NCBI GenBank assembly: GCA_009885605.1
Contig: VFKK01000143.1
Span: forward strand, 1 to 10,388
Direction of reading: 5' to 3'
DNA from: Cyclobacteriaceae bacterium
GTDB lineage: Bacteria > Bacteroidota > Bacteroidia > Cytophagales > Cyclobacteriaceae
DNA length: 10,388 nucleotides
Under the pieces are notes generated by a model. It worked only from the letters and a program-made list of their open reading frames with translations, had not been told where the DNA came from and made no database searches. The stretch's first letter is position 1. The number at the start of each line of letters is the position of its first letter. Below are positions 1-8,398 of this stretch, piece after piece. The position numbers and the translations under genes were made by a program.

Positions 1-1794
1 GAAATGGTCGAACTTTTCAACCATTGCATTTATGATTTGCAATCAAAAGCACCTTCGATTGACACCCCGCTTCACTCATTTTTACCATTTAAGCACATAG
101 ACCACCTTCACCCGGATGCAGCTATTGCGATCGCTGCCTCCAAGGATGGGGAGAAAATAACACATGACCTTTGGAAAGGTCAAATTGCCTGGGTTCCATG
201 GCAGAGACCAGGCTTCGATCTGGGCCTCAAACTTAAAGCAGCTTTGGACCAAAATCCCGGAATCCGAGGAATCATGTTGGGTGGTCACGGACTTTTCACC
301 TGGGGAGATACTGCTTTCGATTGCTACATCAATAGCCTTGAAGTCATCGAAACTGCTTCAGCTTATTTGAATGAGAATTACGGAAAAAGAAGACCTGTTT
401 TCGGCGGGCAAAAAACAGAATCGCTCAGACCTGAAAACAGGAAAAAGCAAGCGGCTAAAATCGCTCCTATCCTGAGAGGTTTGGCCTCTTCAGAAAAAAG
501 AATGGTCGGCACATTTACCGATGCTCTAGAAGTTTTACAATTTATAAATAGTCATGATTTAGGAAAATTGGCTCCAATGGGCACTAGCTGTCCTGATCAC
601 TTCCTTCGAACCAAAATCAGTCCGCTTGTTTTAGATCTTCCTGAAAACGAGGATTTTTCAAATGTCGAAGAGCTGAAATCAAAAATCGGTGAAGCATTCC
701 AAGCCTATCGTGAAATGTATGCTGATTACTATCTGAAACATAAACATCACAATAGTCCGGGAATGAGAGATCCTAATCCGGTCATCATCATTTGGCCGGG
801 TGTGGGTATGTTCAGCTTTGCAAAAGACAAGCAAACAAGCCGTGTTGCAAGTGAATTTTACATCAACGCAATCAACGTGATGCGCGGAGCTGAGGCAGTT
901 TCCGAATACGTTTCCCTTCCGCTTCAGGAAGCATTCGACATCGAGTACTGGCTCCTCGAAGAAGCAAAACTTTCAAGAATGCCAAAAGAAAAGCCTCTTT
1001 CCAGAAAGATCGCTTTGGTGACCGGAAGTGCAGGCGGAATCGGAAAAGGAATCGCCGAAAAATACATTCAGGAAGGCGCTTGCGTAGTCGTAACTGACAA
1101 AGATGAGGATCGCTTGAAGCAGGCAGAACAAGAGTTTCAAAAGAAATACGGAAAGGATTCTTTCTTGGGAGTTGTCCTCGACGTGACTGACGGAGAAAGT
1201 CTTGAAAAAGCAATCGAATCTACTTGCCTGAGATTTGGCGGAGTAGATATCATCGTCAACAATGCGGGGATTTCTATTAGTAAGACTTTTGAAGATCATA
1301 CTGATCAGGATTGGTCAAGACTGAATGATATTCTGGTCATGGGACAATATATTGTATCCAAGGCAGGAGTGAAAATCATGAAAGAGCAAGGCTTAGGTGG
1401 TGATATCGTGAATATTGTGAGTAAAAATGCGTTGGTTGCTGGTCCAAAAAACGTAGCTTATGGTACTGCAAAAGCGGCACAATTACATATGTCTCGTCTG
1501 ATGGCAGCCGAATTGGCTGACTACAAAATTAAGGTGAACGTAGTGAACCCTGACGCAGTGATTGAAAACTCCAATATCTGGGAAGGTGGCTGGGCAGAAA
1601 ATCGCGCCAAAGCTTACGGAATAGAAGTGAAGGATCTCCCTCAGTATTATGCAAATCGCACTTTGCTGAAGGAAAGTGTAAAAGTGAGTGACATTGCAGA
1701 CGCTGCATTTGTTCTGGTAAGCGGTCTTTTAGACAAGACCACCGGAAATATGATCAACGTCGATGGTGGTCTGGCAGCAGCTTTCCCCAGATAG
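1..1794 (+). CDS. rhaD: Bifunctional L-rhamnulose-1-phosphate aldolase / L-lactaldehyde dehydrogenase (SDR), 5'-truncated by window edge
   Basis: This is the C-terminal 597 codons of a two-domain cytosolic enzyme. The frame is open from base 1, so the ATG at base 4 is probably internal; the family is usually about 700 residues, so roughly 100 are missing. Numbering from that Met, residues 1-~250 are the class II aldolase domain, with a histidine cluster (H31, H34, H36) and GGHGLFTWG (93-101, H95) as likely zinc ligands. Residues ~333-596 are a short-chain dehydrogenase: TGSAGGIG nucleotide-binding loop (340-347), NNAG (419-422), and catalytic S473, Y486 and K490 (YxxxK). Known chemistry of this fusion: rhamnulose-1-phosphate is cleaved to DHAP and L-lactaldehyde, and the SDR domain acts on the lactaldehyde. 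Oxidation to L-lactate is favoured here because lutABC follows downstream. Fuculose-1-phosphate is a possible alternative substrate. The regulator gene starts 40 bp downstream. Confidence 0.92.
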   Translation, partial: EMVELFNHCIYDLQSKAPSIDTPLHSFLPFKHIDHLHPDAAIAIAASKDGEKITHDLWKGQIAWVPWQRPGFDLGLKLKAALDQNPGIRGIMLGGHGLFTWGDTAFDCYINSLEVIETASAYLNENYGKRRPVFGGQKTESLRPENRKKQAAKIAPILRGLASSEKRMVGTFTDALEVLQFINSHDLGKLAPMGTSCPDHFLRTKISPLVLDLPENEDFSNVEELKSKIGEAFQAYREMYADYYLKHKHHNSPGMRDPNPVIIIWPGVGMFSFAKDKQTSRVASEFYINAINVMRGAEAVSEYVSLPLQEAFDIEYWLLEEAKLSRMPKEKPLSRKIALVTGSAGGIGKGIAEKYIQEGACVVVTDKDEDRLKQAEQEFQKKYGKDSFLGVVLDVTDGESLEKAIESTCLRFGGVDIIVNNAGISISKTFEDHTDQDWSRLNDILVMGQYIVSKAGVKIMKEQGLGGDIVNIVSKNALVAGPKNVAYGTAKAAQLHMSRLMAAELADYKIKVNVVNPDAVIENSNIWEGGWAENRAKAYGIEVKDLPQYYANRTLLKESVKVSDIADAAFVLVSGLLDKTTGNMINVDGGLAAAFPR

Positions 1795-1834
1795 CCAATC
1801 TTTATTTGCTTAAACAATAAACCCCCACCCCTTT

Positions 1835-2869
1835 ATGATTATTGATAAGTCTGACCGCATTCATTTAGACTCCAGAACGCCCAAATACCTTCAGGTTGTC
1901 AACCTTATTCTGGATGAAATCGAAAAAGGAAATTTGAAAGTTGGAGACAGGATTCCTTCCATCAACGAGACAAGTTTTGACTTGCTCTTATCGAGGGACA
2001 CTGTGGAAAAGGCCTACAATGAATTAAGGGACCGGGGGATTATCACATCGGTAAGAGGAAAAGGGTTTTATATATGCTCTACGAATATGGGCAGCAAAGT
2101 CAAAGTGCTGCTCCTGTTCAACAAGCTCAGTTCGTATAAAAAAATTATTTATTACTCAATTATTGAGACACTTGGCGCACAGGCTTGTGTAGATCTTCAG
2201 ATCCACCATTACAACAGAAATATCTTAGAAGATCTGTTGGTGCAAAATCTTGGAAACTACAATTACTACGTCCTGGCGCCACATTTCTTTGACAAAAATT
2301 CACACCCCGAAACAGCATACGATCTGATTAAGAAGATTCCGAAGGATAAGCTTTTGATTATGGACCGGGCGGTAAAAGGACATGAGAATGAGTTCCCAGG
2401 TATTTATCAGGATTTTGCCAAGGATATATTTGAAGCTCTTGAATCAGGAATTACACTCCTCCGAAAATACACCCGATTGATTTTAGTGTTTCCGAGAGGT
2501 GATCATTATCCGGTCGAAATCATGGACGGATTCAAAAGATTTTGCTTCTTCCACGATTTCAACAACATGATTGTGGACGGTATAGACGATGAGCCACTTT
2601 ACGAAGGAGACTCTTTCATTGTCCTTGCCGAAACTGATCTTGTCAACATCATTAAAAAAAGCAGGGAACAGTGCCTGAAACTTGGAAAAGATTTGGGCAT
2701 TATTTCCTACAACGACACCCCTCTAAAGGAAATTCTGGCAGAAGGGATCACCACTATCTCGACGGATTTCAATCACATGGGAAGATCGATCGCTCAGCAA
2801 ATCCTTGGGGAAGAGGATAAAATCCCAATCAAAAATCCATTCCGATTCATTGTTCGGAAATCCCTTTAA
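1835..2869 (+). CDS. GntR-family transcriptional regulator with LacI/periplasmic-binding-like sensor domain
   Basis: A 344-residue one-component regulator. Residues ~12-80 form a GntR winged helix: the YLQVVNLILDEIEKG helix, the GDRIPS turn, the recognition-helix region SRDTVEKAYNEL (53-64) and the wing at RGIITSVRGKGFYI (67-80). From about residue 88 the alternating beta/alpha pattern resembles the sugar-binding core of LacI-type regulators, and LGIISYNDTPLKEIL (287-301) followed by ITTISTDFNHMGRSIAQQIL (305-324) is the typical C-terminal subdomain. It lies between the aldolase and sulfatase genes on the same strand, so it probably senses the pathway sugar or a phosphorylated intermediate and controls this operon; that is inference. 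The 40 bp before it contains a weak match to the Bacteroidota -7 box (1801-1808) but no convincing promoter, and no Shine-Dalgarno sequence is visible. The exact ligand and operator cannot be read from the sequence. Confidence 0.88.
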   Translation: MIIDKSDRIHLDSRTPKYLQVVNLILDEIEKGNLKVGDRIPSINETSFDLLLSRDTVEKAYNELRDRGIITSVRGKGFYICSTNMGSKVKVLLLFNKLSSYKKIIYYSIIETLGAQACVDLQIHHYNRNILEDLLVQNLGNYNYYVLAPHFFDKNSHPETAYDLIKKIPKDKLLIMDRAVKGHENEFPGIYQDFAKDIFEALESGITLLRKYTRLILVFPRGDHYPVEIMDGFKRFCFFHDFNNMIVDGIDDEPLYEGDSFIVLAETDLVNIIKKSREQCLKLGKDLGIISYNDTPLKEILAEGITTISTDFNHMGRSIAQQILGEEDKIPIKNPFRFIVRKSL

Positions 2870-2872
2870 TCA

Positions 2873-4363
2873 ATGAATAGATTTCTCTTACTGGTTTTGA
2901 CTTTTGGGCTGACGGTCTCTGTTTCTGCTCAGGAAAGACCCAATATAATCTTTATCCTTGCCGACGATCACCGACATGATTTCATGGGATTCACAGGTGC
3001 TGTGGAAGGTTTGGAAACTCCTAATATGGACCGAATGGCCGCAAATGGAGCCCATTTTCCAAATGCTTTTGTCACTACAGCTCTTTGCTCTCCCAGCCGT
3101 GCTTCTATCCTTACCGGAAAGTATGCTCATTCTCATACCATTGTTGACAATTCTGCGCCCATTCCTGCAGGAACTCAATTCTTCCCTGAAATCCTTCAGG
3201 CAAACGGCTATCAAACCGGATTTCTTGGGAAATGGCATATGGGTGATGCGGATGATAAGCCTCAGCCTGGTTTTGATTATTGGCTGAGTTTCCGTGGTCA
3301 GGGAGTATACAATAACCCTACCTTCAATATCAACGGGAAACAAGTAAAACAGGCCGAAGGAAGCTACACTTCCGACCTGCTTACTGACTACGCACTGGAG
3401 TGGTTGGAAGAAAGAAACGATGAGAAACCTTTTTTCCTGTATCTGTCTCACAAGGCAGTTCACGCTGAATTTCAACCCGCCAAAAGACATCAAGGCTTGC
3501 ATAAAAATACCCCCGTTGTCACACCTCCCAGCATGTACCTGACTGCAACTGCAGAAAGTCCCTATTTTTCAGATCGTGAAAAGCCAATCACCACGCCTGT
3601 CAATTACAAGGATATTCCTGAATGGGTCAGAAGACAACGATTCTCCTGGCATGGAGTGGATCATATGTACCATGGCCAGATCCGTTTTGATGAGTTTTAC
3701 AAACTCTATCTGGAAACGCTCATGGGCGTGGATGAAAGCGTGGGAAGAGTTCTGGATTGGGTAGAAAAAAATGGCCTGACAGAAAACACCCTGATTATCT
3801 ACATGGGTGACAATGGCTTCAGCTTTGGCGAGCATGGCTTAATAGATAAGCGACATGCTTACGAAGAATCGATGAAAGTGCCTTTTTTAGCCCAATATCC
3901 CCCCATGATCAAGGCAGGATCAGTAAATCAAAACATCGTAATGAATATCGATCTCGCTCCGACTTTTCTGGAGCTTGCAGGTGTCCCCGGCTCCAAGCCG
4001 GATATTCAGGGACAATCACTGTTGCCTATTCTCAAAAATCCTGAAAGCTCATGGAGGGATAAGGTTTTCTATGAATACTATTGGGAAATGGCTTTTCCTT
4101 CAACTCCAACAATTTTTGCCGTTCGGACTGAGAAATACAAATACATCTTCAATCAGGGCGTTTGGGACATTAATGAGCTCTATGATTTGGAAAAAGATCC
4201 TTACGAGATGAATAATCTCATCCGATCTCCGGAGCATCAAAAAATAGCTGAAGAACTTCGAAGCGAAGTATTCACCTGGCTGGAGACTACAGGCGGAGAG
4301 CAAATCCCACTGAAAAGGATTGTAAATCCGAAATTTGATCATAAATATCAAAAAACCTATTGA
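2873..4363 (+). CDS. Secreted S1-family (formylglycine-dependent) sulfatase
   Basis: A 496-residue arylsulfatase-superfamily enzyme. Residues 1-19 are a Sec signal peptide (MNRFLLLVLTFGLTVSVSA, likely cut before Q20), so it acts in the periplasm or outside the cell. The mature protein starts with PNIIFILADDHRHD, where D31 and D32 are the expected calcium ligands. CSPSR at 72-76 is the Cys-type motif whose C72 is converted to formylglycine by an FGE or anSME enzyme encoded elsewhere. Other family residues: GKWHMG (119-124; K120, H122), H193, the DNG/GEHG segment (313-322) and K335. Length is normal for S1 sulfatases. The GVDESVGRVL...YMGDNGFSFGEHGLIDKRHAYEES region is like sulfatases acting on carbohydrate sulfates, but the subfamily and substrate position cannot be assigned by eye. 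It sits 3 bp after the regulator and 9 bp before the kinase, suggesting that it desulfates the glycan that supplies the operon's sugar. Confidence 0.93.
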   Translation: MNRFLLLVLTFGLTVSVSAQERPNIIFILADDHRHDFMGFTGAVEGLETPNMDRMAANGAHFPNAFVTTALCSPSRASILTGKYAHSHTIVDNSAPIPAGTQFFPEILQANGYQTGFLGKWHMGDADDKPQPGFDYWLSFRGQGVYNNPTFNINGKQVKQAEGSYTSDLLTDYALEWLEERNDEKPFFLYLSHKAVHAEFQPAKRHQGLHKNTPVVTPPSMYLTATAESPYFSDREKPITTPVNYKDIPEWVRRQRFSWHGVDHMYHGQIRFDEFYKLYLETLMGVDESVGRVLDWVEKNGLTENTLIIYMGDNGFSFGEHGLIDKRHAYEESMKVPFLAQYPPMIKAGSVNQNIVMNIDLAPTFLELAGVPGSKPDIQGQSLLPILKNPESSWRDKVFYEYYWEMAFPSTPTIFAVRTEKYKYIFNQGVWDINELYDLEKDPYEMNNLIRSPEHQKIAEELRSEVFTWLETTGGEQIPLKRIVNPKFDHKYQKTY

Positions 4364-4372
4364 CCTATTCCT

Positions 4373-5707
4373 ATGAGCAGATTACCGGTTACAGCCGTTT
4401 TTGACATTGGAAAAACGAACAAGAAATTCTTTCTTTTTGATGAAAATCTAAAGGAAGTCTACAATACCTATATCCGGTTGGAAGCAGATATCGATGAGGA
4501 TGGGTTCCCCAGCGAACCCCTGAAACCGGTTGAAGAATGGATGATCGCTACTTTCACAGTTGCTCTCGAGTCAAAAGAATTTGAGATTAAGAGGGTAAAT
4601 TTTTCCGCTCACGGAGCTTCATTTGTTCACACGGACAAGATTGGCATCCCTGCAACTCCACTTTACGATTACCTGAAGCCCTTTCCGGAGGAGCTACTTG
4701 AGCGATTTTATTCTGAGAATGAAGGTAAAATGGCTTTTTGCCAAAAGACTTCCTCGCCTCCCCTGGCCATGTTGAATTCCGGCCTTCAGATTTACTTTAT
4801 CAAATATACAAAACCGGAGTTTTTCAAAAACGTCCGCCACTGCCTCCATTTACCTCAGTATTTCAGCTTTCTGTTTACAGGAGTCATGGTTTCAGACTAC
4901 ACCAGCATCGGCTGCCACACAGGCTTGTGGGATTTTGAATCAAAGGGATATCATGAATGGGTGAAGCGGGAAGGAATCATACCTCTCCTTCCACCAATCG
5001 TTTCGGGGAATACGCTGTTGAAAACAAAAATGGAACTTGGAAGGATTCCCTGCGGAATCGGAGTTCATGATTCTTCAGCTGCTTTGCTCCCCTATTTGAA
5101 ACAGGAAACCGAGCGATTCGCTTTGCTTTCCACCGGAACGTGGGCAATCAGCATCAATCCATTCAATAAAACCTCCCTCACAGAATCTGAACTGGTGAAG
5201 GATTGCCTTCAGTTTTTGAGCATCAAGGGCGAGCCTATCAAAATCAGCCGTCTCTTCATCGGTGAAGAACATAAATATCAGGTTGATGAAATATATAGCT
5301 TCTTTGATCTTCCTTTAGGCACGTACAAAAAGTTGAAATTTGATGAGCAAGAATTCGAAAAAGTCAGAAATAATCCAGTGAAGCGAATCGGGTTTCACTA
5401 CCTAAAACCTGCGGATTATGGATTAGAAAAAGCTAATGAGACCGATTGGGCAAGCTTTTCTGATTTTGTAGAAGCTTATTACACTTTCATCCACGAGCTT
5501 ACCGATATTCAGGTTGCATCATTAAAGTTGGTATTAGACGATGCGCCGGTGGACCGCCTTTTTGTGGACGGTGGATTCAATGCCAATGATATTTTCCTCG
5601 GTATGCTTCGCATAAAACTTTCGAAAATGGAGATTATTCCAAGCGATTTTCCAAATGGTTCCGCGTTGGGAGCAGCCATGCTCGTTACTATGGAAAAGAA
5701 GGATTAA
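4373..5707 (+). CDS. rhaB: FGGY-family carbohydrate kinase, probable L-rhamnulokinase
   Basis: A 444-residue cytosolic sugar kinase with the actin-like ATPase fold. The phosphate-1 motif is FDIGKTNKKFFLFD (10-23; D11, G13, T15, N16, K18). The likely catalytic base is D233 in GIGVHDSSAAL. LSTGTWAIS (252-260) is the second phosphate loop, and VDGGFN (398-403) plus PNGSALGAAML (427-437) form the nucleotide-binding end. It is shorter than classical E. coli RhaB (about 490 residues), like other compact Bacteroidota members of the family. The sequence alone fits rhamnulokinase or fuculokinase; the fused aldolase upstream makes L-rhamnulose the more likely substrate, giving L-rhamnulose-1-phosphate. 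It lies 9 bp after the sulfatase and 12 bp before lutA, so it is almost certainly co-transcribed with them. No Shine-Dalgarno sequence is visible. Confidence 0.85.
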   Translation: MSRLPVTAVFDIGKTNKKFFLFDENLKEVYNTYIRLEADIDEDGFPSEPLKPVEEWMIATFTVALESKEFEIKRVNFSAHGASFVHTDKIGIPATPLYDYLKPFPEELLERFYSENEGKMAFCQKTSSPPLAMLNSGLQIYFIKYTKPEFFKNVRHCLHLPQYFSFLFTGVMVSDYTSIGCHTGLWDFESKGYHEWVKREGIIPLLPPIVSGNTLLKTKMELGRIPCGIGVHDSSAALLPYLKQETERFALLSTGTWAISINPFNKTSLTESELVKDCLQFLSIKGEPIKISRLFIGEEHKYQVDEIYSFFDLPLGTYKKLKFDEQEFEKVRNNPVKRIGFHYLKPADYGLEKANETDWASFSDFVEAYYTFIHELTDIQVASLKLVLDDAPVDRLFVDGGFNANDIFLGMLRIKLSKMEIIPSDFPNGSALGAAMLVTMEKKD

Positions 5708-5719
5708 CTTTTACACTGC

Positions 5720-6478
5720 ATGAAGCCTGAATCTCCTCATATTGCCCTTTTCATCCCTTGTTATGTGGATCAGTTTTATCCAGAAGTAGGGGTTTCTACA
5801 CTTGAATTACTGGAAAAGCTGGGCTGCAAAGTCAGCTATCCCCAGGGACAGACTTGCTGTGGACAACCCATGGCAAATGCCGGTTTCGAGCGAAACACCG
5901 TCGGAACTACCCGACATTTTATCGAGACTTTCAAAGACTACGATTACGTAGTTGCACCCTCAGGAAGCTGTGTTCTCCATGTAAAAGAACACACTCCGTC
6001 AATTCCAGGATTGGAAAAAGAACAGGCAGAACTCCATCATAAGGTGTACGAACTCACGGAGTTTATCACCGATGTGTTGAAAGTGGAAAGAATTGACGGA
6101 AGCTATCCGCATCGCGTCGGATATCATGCTTCCTGCCATGGACAGCGAGGCTTGCGGTTGGCTTCCAGTTCGGAACTGAATGAAGAGCCTTTCAGCAAAG
6201 CCAAAAAACTTCTTGAAAACCTTGCAGGGCTCGAGTGGGTTCAACTTAGCAGAACGGATGAATGCTGTGGCTTCGGCGGAACTTTCGCAGTGACAGAAGA
6301 GGCACTCTCCATCCAAATGGGTAAAGACAGACTGGAGGATCATATGGTTCACGGAGCAGAAATCCTCACAGGCGGAGACATGTCCTGCATCATGCATTTG
6401 CAGGGAATTGCCTCTAGAAATAAGCAAACACTTCAGTTCAAACACATCGCCGAAATCTTAAACGAAGCCATCTCATGA
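5720..6478 (+). CDS. lutA: L-lactate utilization protein LutA (CCG-domain Fe-S oxidoreductase subunit)
   Basis: A 252-residue soluble protein with two cysteine-rich CCG domains. The first has C14 (IPCYVDQFYPEVG), the CC pair C46-C47 in TCCGQPMANAGF, and C84 in PSGSC. The second has C139 (HASCHGQRGLR), the CC pair C182-C183 in DECCGFGGTFA, and C223 in DMSC. This is the usual layout and length of LutA (YkgE). With LutB and LutC it oxidises L-lactate to pyruvate in the cytoplasm; the CCG cysteines are thought to hold a Fe-S or heterodisulfide-reductase-like cofactor. Its stop codon overlaps the lutB start (ATGA, 4 bp), which implies translational coupling. Its position after the kinase places it as the last stage of deoxysugar breakdown, using L-lactate made from lactaldehyde. 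Confidence 0.94.
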   Translation: MKPESPHIALFIPCYVDQFYPEVGVSTLELLEKLGCKVSYPQGQTCCGQPMANAGFERNTVGTTRHFIETFKDYDYVVAPSGSCVLHVKEHTPSIPGLEKEQAELHHKVYELTEFITDVLKVERIDGSYPHRVGYHASCHGQRGLRLASSSELNEEPFSKAKKLLENLAGLEWVQLSRTDECCGFGGTFAVTEEALSIQMGKDRLEDHMVHGAEILTGGDMSCIMHLQGIASRNKQTLQFKHIAEILNEAIS

Positions 6479-7833
6479 GCCATCCGGTACAAGCTGCTGA
6501 ATTTCTTCAGGATGCTGCCAAAGCAAAATGGCATGACGAGACCTTGTGGTTTGTTCGGGATAAGCGCGATAAAATCAGTCATACAATCCCTGAGTGGGAA
6601 CAATTACGCGAGCTGGCTTCAAAAATCAAAGACAATGTCCTTGGGAATCTGGATATCTATTTGGAAGATTTTGAACGGAACGCAACTAAAAATGGCATCA
6701 AGGTTCACTGGGCAAAAGATGCCGAAGAGCACAATGCGATTGTACTAAGCATCCTTCAGGAAAAAAACTGCAAAGCCATCGTCAAGAGTAAATCTATCCT
6801 GACAGAAGAGTGCCATTTGAATCCATATCTGGAAAAAAGTGGGATCGAAGTCGTGGACACAGACTTGGGAGAGCGGATTGTTCAATTTCTCAATCAACCG
6901 CCAAGCCATATCGTATTGCCTGCAATCCATCTTAAGAAGGGTGAGATTTCGGACCTTTTCCACGAAAAACTTCATACCGAAAAAGGGAACGATGACCCGA
7001 CCTACCTTACTCAGGCAGCCAGAGTTCACCTTCGGGAAAAATTTTTGGGAGCCAAAGTCGCCATCACCGGTGTGAACTTTGGAATTGCCGAAACAGGAGA
7101 ATTTGTTGTCTGCACCAATGAGGGCAATGCCGACATGGGTGTGCATCTTGCTGATGTACATATCGCTTGCATGGGAATCGAAAAGATAATTCCAAAGAGA
7201 CAGCATCTCAGCGTTTTCCTCCGCTTACTGGCAAGATCCGCGACAGGGCAATCCATCACCAATTACACATCTCATTTCAGAAGCCCGGCTGCGGGAAGGG
7301 AAATGCATATCATTTTGGTGGACAATGGCCGAACCGCGCAACTCGGCCGTGAGACTTTCAGAAACTCGCTGAAATGCATTCGTTGCGGAGCTTGCATGAA
7401 TACGTGCCCAATCTACCGCCGAAGCGGAGGTTTCAGCTACGAAAGTACCGTTCCCGGTCCGATCGGATCGATCCTTTCTCCTGGTTTGGATTTGAAAAAA
7501 TACAGCACCTTACCCTTTGCCTCCACCCTTTGCGGTAGCTGCTCGGACGTCTGCCCGGTGAAAATCAATATTCATGAACAACTTTACGCTTGGAGGCAGG
7601 AAATCACAAAAGCTCAGGGAACTTCTCCAAAAAGCCTTTCGATGAGTTTGGGAAATGGGATTTTCAAAAGTCCGCTGGCTTATAAAATATCCGGAACTCT
7701 GATGCGGGCCGCTTTGAAAACCTTGCCGGATAGTCTGATTTACAACCCGCTAAATACGTATGGCAAAAGTCGGGACTTGCCGGAATTGCCAAAAGAATCA
7801 TTCAAGGATTGGTATAAAAAGAACAGAGGATGA
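6475..7833 (+). CDS. lutB: L-lactate utilization iron-sulfur protein LutB
   Basis: A 452-residue cytosolic protein. The N-terminal ~300 residues form an LUD domain, including GVNFGIAETGEFVVCTNEGNA (199-219), and are followed by a ferredoxin-like section: C301, C304, C307 and C311 (CxxCxxC...CP), then C353, C356 and C360 in CGSCSDVCPVKI, ligands for two [4Fe-4S] clusters together with other conserved cysteines. Length and domain order match LutB (YkgF) of the LutABC L-lactate oxidising complex, where it is expected to carry electrons. It overlaps lutA by 4 bp upstream and lutC by 4 bp downstream (both ATGA), so the three are made in balanced amounts. The C-terminal ~75 residues (helical, DLPELPKESFKDWYKKNRG) match the family tail. 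No defect is seen. Confidence 0.95.
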   Translation: MSHPVQAAEFLQDAAKAKWHDETLWFVRDKRDKISHTIPEWEQLRELASKIKDNVLGNLDIYLEDFERNATKNGIKVHWAKDAEEHNAIVLSILQEKNCKAIVKSKSILTEECHLNPYLEKSGIEVVDTDLGERIVQFLNQPPSHIVLPAIHLKKGEISDLFHEKLHTEKGNDDPTYLTQAARVHLREKFLGAKVAITGVNFGIAETGEFVVCTNEGNADMGVHLADVHIACMGIEKIIPKRQHLSVFLRLLARSATGQSITNYTSHFRSPAAGREMHIILVDNGRTAQLGRETFRNSLKCIRCGACMNTCPIYRRSGGFSYESTVPGPIGSILSPGLDLKKYSTLPFASTLCGSCSDVCPVKINIHEQLYAWRQEITKAQGTSPKSLSMSLGNGIFKSPLAYKISGTLMRAALKTLPDSLIYNPLNTYGKSRDLPELPKESFKDWYKKNRG

Positions 7834-8390
7834 GCAGCAGATCAGAGATTCTTGGTAAAATCAAAAGCCTGAAACTGGAACAAAAACCACTTCCGGAAAC
7901 TCCCGTTTTTGCGGTTTCCAACAATTTGGAAGAATCCTTTGTCAAGTCAATCCTTTCAAACAAAGGTGAGATTTGGACCCTTCAAGAACTTGAAGGAAAG
8001 ATCCAATCCGGTAGTTTTCCGAAGGTTTACGCTAAAGTTCCAGAATTCAAATCCTTTTCCAATCAAGAGTTACCTTCCGATCCGCATGAATTTGCAGACC
8101 TTGACCTGGCTATTATCCGCGGCCAATTTGGAGTAGCAGAAAATGGAGCTATCTGGTTGGAAGATTCGGATTTGGGACTGAGGGCTGTTCCTTTCATTGC
8201 GGAGCATCTTGCGATTCTACTGGACCGAAACCAATTAGTTGGCAACATGCACCAAGCCTATCAAAAAGTAGGAATGGCAGAATCGGGTTTCGGACTTTTC
8301 ATCGCCGGACCTTCCAAGACCGCAGATATTGAACAATCACTTGTGATCGGGGCGCACGGGGCAAGAAGCTTGCTTTTGATCTTAACTTAA
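7830..8390 (+). CDS. lutC: L-lactate utilization protein LutC (LUD domain)
   Basis: A 186-residue LUD-domain protein, the third component of LutABC. Its diagnostic segments are RGQFGVAENGAIWLE (97-111), PFIAEHLAILLD (121-132) and IAGPSKTADIEQSLVIGAHGA (158-178), the last being the conserved C-terminal LUD motif. It is a little short compared with many LutC proteins (about 190-240 residues), mostly in the variable N-terminal half, but the conserved core is intact. The start ATG overlaps the lutB stop by 4 bp, and a purine-rich AGAGG precedes it. It is the last gene of the plus-strand block; the next gene is convergent, only 8 bp away, and no hairpin-plus-U-tract terminator is visible between them. 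Confidence 0.92.
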   Translation: MSSRSEILGKIKSLKLEQKPLPETPVFAVSNNLEESFVKSILSNKGEIWTLQELEGKIQSGSFPKVYAKVPEFKSFSNQELPSDPHEFADLDLAIIRGQFGVAENGAIWLEDSDLGLRAVPFIAEHLAILLDRNQLVGNMHQAYQKVGMAESGFGLFIAGPSKTADIEQSLVIGAHGARSLLLILT

Positions 8391-8398
8391 GGCTGATT

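Noticed and set aside
872..1299. Two overlapping minus-strand open frames (113 and 108 codons) opposite the SDR domain
   Set aside because: The plus strand encodes the conserved TGSAGGIG and NNAG motifs here; the antisense products are low-complexity, rich in F, R and L.
1795..1834. Possible internal promoter before the regulator gene (TTTATTTG at 1801-1808)
   Set aside because: One mismatch to the -7 box and no -33 box at the right distance; AT-rich DNA gives such matches often.
2888..3502. 204-codon open frame on the minus strand, opposite the sulfatase gene
   Set aside because: It lies wholly inside a gene with clear catalytic motifs; its translation has no recognisable domain and looks like a codon-bias shadow.
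6745..7206. 153-codon minus-strand open frame opposite lutB
   Set aside because: Antisense shadow of a well-supported lutB reading frame, without any domain.
8381..8391. CTTAACTTAAG palindrome at the lutC stop codon, considered as a terminator
   Set aside because: The arms are only 5 bp, A/T-rich, with one central base, and no U-run follows; it cannot form a stable RNA hairpin.
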